A DNA stretch of 64,000 nt from Escallonia rubra (Eukaryota > Streptophyta > Magnoliopsida > Escalloniales > Escalloniaceae): positions 124,001 through 188,000 of the forward strand of contig JAVXUO010001766.1 of NCBI GenBank assembly GCA_033065855.1, read 5' to 3'. The notes under the pieces are model-generated. The model made no database searches and was not told the DNA's origin. It saw nothing but the letters and a program-made list of their open reading frames with translations. The position numbers and the translations under genes are program-made. Numbering within the stretch: the stretch's first letter is position 1; the number at the start of each line of letters is the position of its first letter. Shown piece after piece: positions 36,519-46,889 of the stretch.

Positions 36519-37140
36519 CCAAGAAATGTGGTCATGCGCATCTTGGACTGCTTCACAAACGGTCACCCTTGCATAACTGTAATTTCTGTTTGCATTTTTT
36601 TTTTCCTATGGTTGAAGTAAGTTATATCTTCATACCGTAGCAATCGCAAATTTTCAACCTTACTGTGTGCAACATCTGTAATATACATGTGGCATACTCA
36701 GATGTTCTGACACTTGGTTCCTGAATGAAGTTACTTACACAGGGTAAAGATGTTGTTGCTTATGGACGCTAAGAGATTAATTTGCAACAGAGTTGCACCT
36801 ACAATCTCGAAGTCCTTGCTTGCTTAACAAGTAAAATGAAAATCACGATATCATCCAAAATCCATGGAAAACATTGAATAAGGTTATCTGTAAGCACAAT
36901 GTTCAGAGGGAAATAAAAGAGCATACCAAGAAATGTGGTGATGCGCATCTTGACTGCTTCATAAACAGTCACAATGCAAGAAGAGTTAAGTAATATCAAA
37001 AAATCATACTGATAACATTATTTCAACCTGTCTAATGTGTGCAACATCTTTAACATATATGTGGCATACTCGATGTTGCTTGAAGTTACTTAAATAGGGT
37101 AAAGAAGCTGTTGCTTATGGACAATAAGAGATTAGACTTG
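36519..37140. repeat. Imperfect tandem duplication of about 400 bp
   Basis: CCAAGAAATGTGGTCATGCGCATCTTGG-like sequence at 36519-36566 recurs at 36926-36972, and TGTGCAACATCTGTAATATA with GTGGCATACTC at about 36665-36705 recurs at 37035-37075. No RNA or protein gene is recognised in it. It lies just before the U4 promoter. Confidence 0.7.
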
Positions 37141-37268
37141 TGATTTTGTGTTGTGAGTCTTATAACTCTCTCCCTGCTTCTGTTGGCATGTTCAATCTTT
37201 GAATTAATAAAATGTAAGCAAAACTAGGATAGTGTGTGAGAGATATAACACTTGGGAACTCCTAACAA

Positions 37269-37317
37269 GTCCCACATTGGACATCCAAGAAATGAAGGAG
37301 TGAAAGATGACAATATT
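37269..37317 (+). promoter_or_regulatory. snRNA promoter (USE + CAATATT) of U4
   Basis: USE GTCCCACATTG at 37269-37279 and CAATATT in the TATA position at 37311-37317, 42 bp apart start to start. The box is the same as in the U5 promoters and unlike the TATAAAA of U1 and U2. Confidence 0.85.
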
Positions 37318-37344
37318 AACAAGGACAGGGTTCAATTTGAAAGT

Positions 37345-37498
37345 ATCTTTGCGCTTGGGGCAATGACGCAGCTAGTGAGGTTCTAACCGAGGCGCGTCAA
37401 TTGCTGGTTGAAAACTATTTCCAAACCCCCTCGTTGGCCTGGGTTCTGCCTTGGCCTTCGAGAATTTCTGGAAGGGCTCCCTCTAAACAAGGGTAAAG
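37345..37498 (+). ncRNA. U4: U4 snRNA
   Basis: U4 base-pairs with U6 and keeps it inactive until the spliceosome is activated. Landmarks are ATCTTTGCGCTTGGGGCAAT (stem II with U6, at the 5' end), the 5' stem-loop with its kink-turn (GCTAGTGAGGTTCTAACCGAGG), ATTGCTGGTTGAAAACTATT (stem I region), the central domain AACCCCCTCGTTGG, and the Sm site GAATTTCTGGAA. The 3' end is placed from the usual plant length (about 154 nt) and may be a few bases off. It is the only U4 in the window, and its 3' flank is repeated at about 58250 without a U4. Confidence 0.93.
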
Positions 37499-38122
37499 CC
37501 CTACATAACAGTCTTAAAGTTATTGCATACGTAGGCTTGGAGGGAGATCTTCAATGTCTTTTGATATCTACCCTACTAATGCCCTTACCTGACTTTTTAA
37601 ATCTCTCTCTAGATCTTTCCACCACTCTGAACTTTTTACTCTAAATCTTTCCACCACTCTGAACTGTTTAAATCTCTCTCTAATGCCCTACGCTGCAATA
37701 TTTAGAATCAGCCATAACCTGCAGAACTTATGCAAAAATCTAAAGATAGTCTACCTAGTTTGTCTCCTATTAACAAGCTGTGAGTGTGCGGGATGTTAGC
37801 CAAGAATTTTGAAATGTTAACTTTTTATTTGCAATGAGCTATATCAAATTTGAACTTTTTGAAAATAATAATAGCATAACAAAGCAATGAGCTACAAATT
37901 TTTTCTGAAAGAGTAAATGAAGCCAACGAGTTTTATATATATATATATTGGTTTGATAAGGGCATCACAAACTGCAGGCTTTGCGAGGGGGGGGGAAGAT
38001 GCAAAAGAAAAATCTACCCCCACAGAGGCAAATATTAGCAGTGGGCTTGGAAAAGTGAGAAGAGATGCATCTGTATTATGTACTTATCTCCATGCATGAG
38101 TAGAACTATCAAAAGAGGGTGC

Positions 38123-38163
38123 ACACATTTCTCAGCCTTTGGCTAAGATCAAGTCTAGTCTAT
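38123..38163 (+). pseudogene. U2 5'-end fragment
   Basis: ACATTTCTCAGCCTTTGGCT and AAGATCAAGTCTAGTCTA match U2 bases 1-40 with changes that break GTAGTA. The rest of the RNA is missing and no USE is seen. Confidence 0.75.
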
Positions 38164-38439
38164 TGTTATGTTAAATGCATTGCAACTCATACTTACTTCA
38201 TCAATTAGATTGGTGATAGTATCAAGAATTCAAGACTCTTATGGTGAAGAAAGAAACAGAGCTGGATCGGTACCTGCGGAATCAAATATTGAACTCTTAA
38301 TCCTACTGCTAGCCCATAAGTATCTCTAGAACTTAAAAACCAAAGTTATCAAGCTGAGGGAACAGTGATATAACGCCAGCTTTTGATTTATGTGATATTC
38401 CAATTGAAACCGAACAACAATAGAAAACGTGCTTATTTG

Positions 38440-38760
38440 GCCGCAGCATCAAACAGGTGGAAGCCCAAAGAAAAACAATTCTAAATATCTTGCTTCAACC
38501 GTAGACTACCACTATTCACACAGTAACATAAACAGACTAAAGATAATATGAATAAAGCTCTCAAAACAGTCAAGACAAAGATAGGCAGCCTCCATATTAA
38601 AACACAATCACGAAGATAACTGGAAATTTCAAAATTGGTTGCACTCCGATTTAAAAAAAGGGAAGCAGCGGCCTGCATCGTGCAATTTAAAGTAAGCACT
38701 TTCTGATTTCTTTAAAGGGAACCAGTAACTCCATCCTCATATTATACAAGAGCCTCCTTC
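38440..38760. repeat. U2-upstream module, copy 3
   Basis: Same module as 25300-25640: AAAACACAATCACGAAGATA, AAATTGGTTGCACTCC and CTCCATCCTCAT. It precedes U2 copy 2, as copy 1 of the module precedes U2 copy 1. Confidence 0.7.
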
Positions 38761-38998
38761 CCATTCCTCTTCACCAAGTCCAGGATGTTTTACATCTATT
38801 GGGTGTTTGCAAGAGAAAGATAATTCCTTTTGCTCTTTTCTTGGTATATGTTTTGCGACTCTCAACCCTTTTCCCTTCTGAACCAGACAGTGGTTATTTA
38901 AGTGAATCCCAGCCATGAGGGATTAACTTCACTGGCTAAATGAAAAGAATTGGACGCAATTCTCGCTCTTTATAAAGCATCACTAGAAGTGCTCTTTA

Positions 38999-39047
38999 GT
39001 CCCAGATTGGGTGGGTAGGAGGGAATCAAGAGAGAGGTTGTATAAAA
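38999..39047 (+). promoter_or_regulatory. snRNA promoter (USE + TATA) of U2 copy 2
   Basis: USE GTCCCAGATTG at 38999-39009 (one base away from the usual CACATTG) and TATAAAA at 39041-39047, 42 bp apart start to start. Confidence 0.85.
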
Positions 39048-39072
39048 GGGGAAGCTGAACACAATACAAAGC

Positions 39073-39265
39073 ATACCTTTCTCGGCCTTTTGGCTAAGAT
39101 CAAGTGTAGTATCTGTTCTTATCAGTTTAATATCTGATATGTGGGCCAATGGCTCACACGATATTAAATTAATTTTTTGAGGGGAAGGTTCTTGGTAGCT
39201 TGCTACCAGTTCCTTGAGCGTTGCCTTGGTGTTGCACTACTGCCTTGGCCTGGCGCACCCCACCC
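39073..39265 (+). ncRNA. U2: U2 snRNA, copy 2
   Basis: The same length as copy 1, with the 5' end ATACCTTTCTCGG, GTAGTA branch recognition, stem IIb closed as GTGGGCCAATGGCTCAC, the Sm region and the GCGCACCCCACC end all intact. Differences from copy 1 are confined mostly to the 3' half (for example AGCGTTGCCTTGGTGTTG) and partly compensate in stem IV. The 3' box region reads CAAATGTAGTTTTAA. Likely functional. Confidence 0.94.
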
Positions 39266-40170
39266 AAATGTAGTTTTAATTAAATTTATGTCTCATGTAT
39301 CAGCTTGCAACCTCTCCATTCTAACAGGTAATGCATGAGAGAATCCATAACTTAGCACAACTAATTTGTTGGCACATTCAACTTCTTTTAGGTGTGGTGG
39401 ATGTTTTTGCGACAATCGTTTTCCCTTCTGTACGAGATACTGGGTATTTAAGCTACAAAAACGTAAGCAGAATCCAAGACATGAGGGTGGGTATATCAGC
39501 CATGTGCATATTCCATTTACTGCACCATAATGGCATCTATATAATCTCTTGCAATTTAAGATTGAAACAAGAAAGTTTCTCATAAAACATTTTGGCTACA
39601 GGTATGCATTTTAGGAGCACAAAAACACAGAACTTTATTACCTGGAATTGTTACCTGAGCAAGTACTCCTAACAGACACTAATTCTATCAGATGTTCCCA
39701 TTTTGGTAAAGAAGGCCAAAGGTTTCCCTTACATGCTTCCTGCGAAGTGAGAACAAAAATTCAATTAAATCAAAATTCGAGAACAATGTAATTTGCTTAT
39801 CTATTATTCCTATAGGCGGAGCAAGAAATCTTTCATAACAGCGGGCAAGTTAAAAGTATAATTCTCCCAAAAAAAATGAAGGATATCGTTTAAGACATTA
39901 CCTATGCAAATTAATTTATTTGAAGAACAGTCAAAAAGCAATGTGTGGCACATGGTTAGAAGGGAGAAAAGTAAATAAAAAGAGAAGAAAAAGTTAAACA
40001 CCAAAAACATCTACTGTTTGGATAGTAAAGGTCGGGTTTCTGATGACGGAAAATTACACAAGTGAAAATGAGCGATGACAAGAGTTTTGTGACTAAAGGA
40101 TAACTGGTCACATATACAAACGTTAGTACAAATGTTGTTGAGTTTCTAATATAGAAGGCATGAGATGAGC

Positions 40171-40210
40171 CGTGGCGCACGGCACCCAAATCTAGTTTCA
40201 ACAAAATTTT
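40171..40210 (+). pseudogene. U2 3'-end and 3'-box fragment
   Basis: GTGGCGCACGGCACCCAAAT followed by CTAGTTTCAACAAAATTTTG equals the last U2 bases plus the 3' flank of U2 copy 1. The body of the RNA has been deleted. Confidence 0.7.
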
Positions 40211-40569
40211 GTGTCTCATCAAACAAATGGAGAGCTTTAAGAATTCCCTGGCATAAAAACTCTAATATATCTAGACTATGACAGTACAATTAACACACAA
40301 TCAAGAAGATCACCAACACATGAAGAGCTATAAGAACTTTAATAAAGAGCTATCAACAAAAAGGTAAAATATCATTACCTCCCCTGACCCTTGAGAAAAT
40401 GGAATGGTGACCCCCTGCCATTTTTAAATGACACCAGCATTGCTTATTCGTAATAAAAATTAATCACTATGGCATCATCATAATAATTTTCAAATAACTC
40501 TCACTACCCCATACCAGCAACAGGTCTCTGTGTCATTGTACAAACATCAGGAAAGTCGAGCGTCCGGGG

Positions 40570-41650
40570 TGGTTAATGACAGTTTTGTTGGGATTAAAAC
40601 AGCAGTAATCACAAGCTAGTACCAAGTGTGAAGTAAAGAAATCAACACTAGCACACTATCTACAGAAGCTCTAATCAAGATTACAAACTGATTTCTACAA
40701 ATTCAGTAGTAATCAACCACTCAAGAACAATAAATCAAAGACTACACACAACGAATTGGCGTGGTAAAACCCGGAGGAAAACTTCCACTATTTCAGCAGT
40801 CAAAGGTTCAATTTTGTCTCAAGTTTTATGCCAAACTTGAGGTATTACACAATAAGAGACAGCACTACAAGAGGTAACCTCCTCCGTGTTAAAAAAACCA
40901 CCCACTCCCTCACCATGAAAGAGCTTCCAATCTAAAGTACAAAAAAAATACAGAAATTGCGAAAATACAACTTTGTTAGAAGTTGCTTCAGTTTAGAGGA
41001 GGAACACACAACAAAAAGCTTTCAAAATACGCCTGGTCTTGACTATGAAATCAGCTCTCCGTTCCTAACAAAGCAGCTGCTTTGTTTCTACTTTATTTTC
41101 CTCCGTTTTTCGTAATTTCTCTTCATTTTCGGACAAGTCCACAACTCTCTGGGGACCAAGACAAAGATACGTCTCTTTGTCTTCCTAGAGCTGCCACGTG
41201 GCAATTTAATGCAAAAAATAAAGGCTCAGTATGGATGGATATTCACTCATGGTGCCAAGACCATGGTAAACTCAACAATTGTCACAATTAAGATCCATCT
41301 TCTCCTTCGCATTGTGATGGAATGTAAACCCATTGTAATGGAATGTCCCCATCTGCTGATGATGTTTTCTTCGATAGGGCTGCAAGTATGGCCCTTCAAC
41401 CGGGTGATGGGGTTTGTTCTTGAGTGTCTAGGAGTTTGTAAAATCACTACCACCTAGAGACAGACCTGGGGAACACATCCAACTACACTTCCATCTCCTG
41501 AATCACATAGAATGAATCCAAAGTGTTAGATAGGGCGCTCATGCTTATACCTGGCAAGAGAAATTAACACCTCAATTCCGAAACAAGAAACACGAGTTCA
41601 TTGAAAATATACGAACATAAAGAACTCAAAGCACTACAAGCATTTGTTAC
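40570..41650. repeat. LTR-like array module, copy 3
   Basis: Same module as 33345-34480, but here it lies upstream of a U2 gene (copy 3) rather than a U5 gene. It keeps the unoccupied target site of the hAT element of 29399 (at 40635-40642). Confidence 0.7.
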
Positions 41651-41712
41651 CGCGAGTGATATTTCAGGAGTGGTTACAGTTGATGAAGAAATTACAACAG
41701 AATTGCTGCTTA

Positions 41713-41761
41713 ATCCCACATTGATTGGAGAGGAGGGAGTCTAGAGAGAGATTGTATAAAA
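41713..41761 (+). promoter_or_regulatory. snRNA promoter (USE + TATA) of U2 copy 3
   Basis: USE ATCCCACATTG at 41713-41723 and TATAAAA at 41755-41761, 42 bp apart start to start. The promoter is as good as that of copy 1. Confidence 0.9.
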
Positions 41762-41786
41762 AGGGAAGCCGAACACAATACAAAGC

Positions 41787-41979
41787 ATACCTTTCTCGGC
41801 CTTTTGGCTAAGATCAAGTGTAGTATCTGTTCTTATCAGTTTAATATCTGTTATGAGGGCCAATGGCTCACACGATATTAAATTAATTTTTTGAGGGGAA
41901 GGTTCCTGGTAGCTTGCTACCGATTCCTTGAGCGTTGCCTTGGTGATGAACTATTGCTTTGGCCTGGTGCACCCCACCC
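41787..41979 (+). ncRNA. U2: U2 snRNA, copy 3 (diverged)
   Basis: The 5' 60 bases including GTAGTA are intact, as are the Sm region and the full promoter. Changes are seen in stem II (GTTATGAGGGCC instead of GATATGTGGGCC, which breaks a pair of stem IIb) and stem IV (GGTGATGAACTATTGCTTTGG). Length is the same as copies 1 and 2. It could still be expressed as a variant U2, or it may be an early pseudogene; the sequence does not decide. Confidence 0.85.
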
Positions 41980-42479
41980 AAATCTAGTCCCTACAAAATG
42001 TTATGTCTCATCGATCTGCTAGCAAGTACAAAATGTTATGTCTCATCGATCTGCTCGCAAGCTCTCCATTTAAGTAGGTGAAAAATTCCTTGCATCAAAA
42101 CGACTAAAGATGAAATTCTAATAAAGAGCTTGTCAACAAAATTCAGAACGGCAATATATATAGCATTGACCCTTGACAAAATGGAACGGCTATGAGGTAG
42201 GAAACTGGGGCTAAAGATGAAATTCTGTTCTCTGTCATGGTGAAGAAAGAGTGAGCTAGATCAGTACCTGCGGCGGAATCACATATTGAACTTCTAAAAC
42301 TACTGCTACCACGAGTAACTCTATTTAGAGACTGCAAAAGCTAAAATCAGAAGAATAATACAACTTGAAAACTAAGATCTCAAGCCCAGGGAAAGTAGTC
42401 TAATAGTAGTCTAATGCTAGCTTTTCACTGATGTGATTTTCCAATTGAAACCGAACAACAATAGAAAACACATGCTTAT

Positions 42480-42760
42480 TGGCTGCATTATCAAACAGGT
42501 GGAAGCCTAAAGAATAACAATAGAAAACATGCTTAAATCTAAATTTTTTCTTGGTAGACGTCAGCTGAGTAGATAACAAAGCAAGAGCAACCTTGCTTCA
42601 ACCACAGGACCGTACCTAGTCAAGACAAAGCAACACAGCCTCAATATGGAAACACAATCACGAAGATAACAGAAAGTTTCAAAATTGGTTGCATTCTGAC
42701 TTATAAATACGGAAGTTGTACCTCCATCCTCACTTCCTTGAAATAAAACAGCCCCACAAT
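42480..42760. repeat. U2-upstream module, copy 4, without a following U2
   Basis: Matches 25300-25640 and 38440-38760 (GAAACACAATCACGAAGATA, AAAATTGGTTGCATTCTGAC, CCTCCATCCTCACTTCCTTG). No U2 is found in the next 4 kb, so this unit lost its RNA gene or was copied without it. Confidence 0.65.
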
Positions 42761-43539
42761 TTGTCGCTCTGAGAATATCTCAAGAAATAAGACTCTGGGA
42801 ATGGTTTAAGACGGTGCTGGACTAGGGAGCAGACGAGATTTGAACCATCCAATTGTACTTACATTCTCCTGATTATCAGAAAATGAAGTTCAAGAGCTAG
42901 AACAAACACTCATTCATATGCCTTGTAAGAGAATTCAGTGCGCCGACCCCAAGCAGATTACACAATAAACGATAGCGGTTGATCAAATAGCTACAGTATT
43001 AGAAACACAGTGACCATCACTTTTAATATTCCAATGGTGTGACAGGTGTGCCCAACGACATGACTGCTAGAAAATACAGTAACTATGGTAGACGTTTTGG
43101 CTGGCTCAAGTATGCATCTTAGGAGCATAAAAACATAAAACTTGAATACCTGGGAATAATTAACTGAGCATGTAATCCTAACAGACACCAATTTCATCAC
43201 AGCTTCCCATTTTGGTACGGAAAGGCCAATTGTTTCCTCTCACGTGTTTCCTGCGAGTTAAAAAAAAAACATCAACTTAAAAGTATAAATTCTCCCCCAA
43301 AAAATGAAGGGTTTCTTTTAATACATTACTATGCAAATTAACTTATTTGAACAACAGTCAAAACTCAAAAGGCAATATGTAGCATATGTTTTGAAGGGAA
43401 AAAGTTAATCAAAAAGAGAAAAAAAGTTAGACACCAAAAACATCTACTTTTAGGATAGTAATATAAAGTTCCAGATGACCGAAAAGTATACAAGTGAAAA
43501 TGAGTGATGACCACAGTGAAAACGTAAAGGCTGAGAAGG

Positions 43540-44250
43540 CATGAGATAAGCCGTGGAGACGAGATGCGACGGATTAGTCGGGCCTATGGTTTTCGAAAAC
43601 CTCCGTAGGAAAGCAAAAAATTACTTGCATGGAGTATAATTTTTTGCTTGGATAATCCACCAGCCAACCTAGAAGAGATTTTGGGGGACAGGGGCCAGTT
43701 CCTCCATCACCGCCGCCGTTATCGGCTAAGCGAGGGGCTATTTGCTCCGGCTAATCATCAACTGAAAGCAGCGGGAAAACATGCAGGGGTGGTTAAGAAA
43801 AAGTGGAAAACCACATGCAGTTTTTTGGGTACAAATGATTCAAAAACACAACCCAAAATTTATGATCAGAAAATCCGTCGAATACAACCAAAAGACTAAA
43901 CCAAAATCCAACTGGGTTTTGGTTAATACCTCGTTAAACAATCAAATGGGGGTTACCTGGGTTCTATATCTTGTAATGACAGTGTTCAACAAGATAAAAC
44001 TGACAAAACATAAGGATTTTGCACACTTGGTTTGCTTCTGTCAAAACTCAAAAGTGCCAAACAGAGAACATAAAGAAGTACCTTAAAGAAGGTGCAGTCG
44101 AGTTTACTGGCGGTTGTCCTCTCCGTTCACATCACCAGATGGTGAAGCGTGTAAGAATTAGCAAAGGGTACTTGAAAAGGTGCATGGAACTCTGTGTCAT
44201 TGAGTATGGTGTTGGGCAAGTAAAAAGCAGAAAGCGTACGGTTGAGTTTC
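43540..44250. other. Unidentified GC-richer segment
   Basis: Between AT-rich neighbours, 43560-43800 is GC-richer (GATGCGACGGATTAGTCGGG; CACCGCCGCCGTTATCGG). Overlapping frames of 80-100 codons exist, but no domain or splice structure can be recognised. It may be a gene fragment or transposon interior. No function is proposed. Confidence 0.3.
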
Positions 44251-46067
44251 ATTTATTCGTTAAAATAGTTGTATATCAGTAATTTTAGTTAACTTGTATA
44301 TTAAAGGTTAAACTCAAATACTATTTTCGCCTTAAATTATTTGATGATATTTAACTTGCACGTTTTATTTAAGATATGTATTATATTTTATAAATTTTTC
44401 ATTCTACTTCAAGAAAGAGAGGGAGAAAAAACAGATTAGCGAAAAATATGTGAGGAGAGAAGTAGAATTAAAAACGTGTAAAAAGAGTAAACATTAACAT
44501 AAATTTTTTAATTTAAAAAGTGATCAAATCTTTTAAGACAGCTCAAAAAGAAAATATAATCAAAAATTTTGGAACTAATGAATTAACGAATAGTGGAACT
44601 CAAATGGTAAAAAATAGACTTCAAATGTAGCTTCTTTTATTTTTTTTAAGTTGTTATAATTAACATCTCAAGTTCATAGGAAACTTGCAAAAAAAAAAAT
44701 TTTTGTTGAGTATAAAAATATAGACCATAAAAAATAGAAAGGATTACAACTAATCCACTAAGGTCCGGAACACCTAAAGGTTTTACAAAAAAAGAAAAAC
44801 AACAAACAAAGAATAGACAAAACACGATGACATTATGACATACATCACTAAAAACCACCAAGCAAAATAACTTAAGAGGAGAAGAAAGATAAGGACCACC
44901 TCATTTTGGGGAAGCACGATTACCTCTACATGATCAAACCATTCTCGTTACACAGTATACTCAAACCTAGGTCGACAAGCAAAAGAGGAGGCAAGGGCTG
45001 AAGCTAGAGTAATGACACACTCTTTTTCCTAAGCAATATATAGAATGCATGACTCGACAATTGTATGCCTTCTCATACGAAAGGCCATTATCGTAAGCAT
45101 CCTTCAAACAAAACTAAAGTCGCGTGTTAAATACAACAACAGTATAATGCTAATAAGGAGGACTGTAACACATGGTTCATGTTGAACCACATCATTTGAA
45201 TTTTCAAGTTTAGAACTAAGGTTGAATCCCTATTATTACTCTCTGCAAACATTAAACGTCGGTTATAGAAAGTCTCACTTAGAAGTAATTAAGCTTTTCT
45301 CTAGATTTTTAATTTAAAGCTTAATCTAGGTTAATTCTATTGCTAAGTAATTCAGTTTTTCTCTCGTATTTCAACTTTAAAAGCTTAATTTAGGTTGCAC
45401 TGTTGCTAACGCGGCCAGTCATGCCTACTTTAGTAGTTGTATCACCTGATACATGATTTTTTTTTCTTTTGCAAAATACAAACGTACTTGAGTAACTTAG
45501 AATGCATGTTTGTTTAAATACAAAACAAAATGTATGATAACATTATTATGTGTCGTCAGAGGATAATATTTTGTTACTGGTACAAAATTAAATTAAATAA
45601 TATGGGTTTTGTCCCATAACCTCGTATCACTTACTTAATTTCGATTCAATTTTTGTTGTCTTGCAGCGTATTGCACGCCTGACTACTTTCCACGATACAG
45701 TGCGGCCACCGCGAATCACGAACTCCTATTATAGATGGATACCAATATGGATATAATTAACGACAATACTTATTAAACGTGATAACGAACAGTATCATTG
45801 CTAAAGCATCTTATTAGATAATTCTGAGACACTTGAAGGCTAACAATAACATGCACACTCTTTTTCTATGCAAGATGTAAGTTTAATATACCTAAAATAA
45901 ATTAAAATATTGTAACTATAGCATGTTTCCATTATTTGCTCAAAGCTCGAATATCATATTACTATTTTGATAAAGGAGAAGGGAAAATACTAATTTTCAT
46001 TTTTGGTAAGTAGAAAACCTACACCATGTGTAGAGGGAGGTGGACTGTATTTTTCGGTTGGAAGAAG
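44251..46067. other. AT-rich intergenic DNA, nothing recognised
   Basis: Low-complexity AT-rich sequence between the snRNA array units and the MULE. No snRNA promoter and no repeat module was found here. Confidence 0.5.
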
Positions 46068-46467
46068 TAGATCTATGGGAAAATTGCGTAAAATACCCCT
46101 GTGGTTTGGGGTTGTTGCAAAAAGACCCCTCCCGTTACAAAAATTGCAATAAGACACCTAAGGTTTAAAAAGTGTTACATCCGTCAACTCCCGTTACGAA
46201 ATTTCCTAAACTACCCCTGTATATAAGCACACTGGTCTCGTTTTTCAAACACTATACTCAAGACCTTTGACTCGAATTCTCACCATCTCTCTCCTCAACC
46301 CATCACTTTCTAACAAGATCCCATAAACCGAATTGAACGAATGTGAAATAATCTACAAGGAAGACATAAATCAGGAACGAAATCGAACATTGGTGTCATA
46401 AACTGAAGTATTTGGAACTGGTGGAAATCAAAGACGAAGTCGAACACGAAACTAAGTGCGATTCCAG

Positions 46468-46888
46468 GTAATTTTATTATTTTGAGAAATGCTTTTATGT
46501 TGAACTCGTGATTTAGACAAACGAAAGTATATTTAATTCGTGATATTGGGAAACGTTTCTGTACAATCTAGGGTTTCTGTGTTAATTTATGATTTTTTAA
46601 ATTTCTAGAGTTTCTATATAATCTAAGGTTTCGGCCTTGCCTAGGGATTTTGTGTATTATATGTTTCTGTCAATTCACATGCATGCAACCGATTGTCCTA
46701 TTTTGTATTACAAAGTTATTCAGTTTGTTCTGTTGTTGATTACTTGTGGTCCCTCTGTCCCCCACCATATTGAACCTTACCCCACCATATTGAACCCTAT
46801 TGTTTCTTAATGATTTCACGTGTTAAAAAGGTTGCTTTAGGTTAGACAAGTACTCCATTAAATTATTCTTTTGTTTTCCAATTGGCAG
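46468..46888 (+). other. Predicted leader intron of the MULE transposase gene
   Basis: A donor site CAG|GTAATT at 46467/46468 and an acceptor TTGGCAG ending at 46888, directly before the ATG at 46890, define a plausible 421-bp leader intron. Confidence 0.55.
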
Positions 46889-46889
46889 A

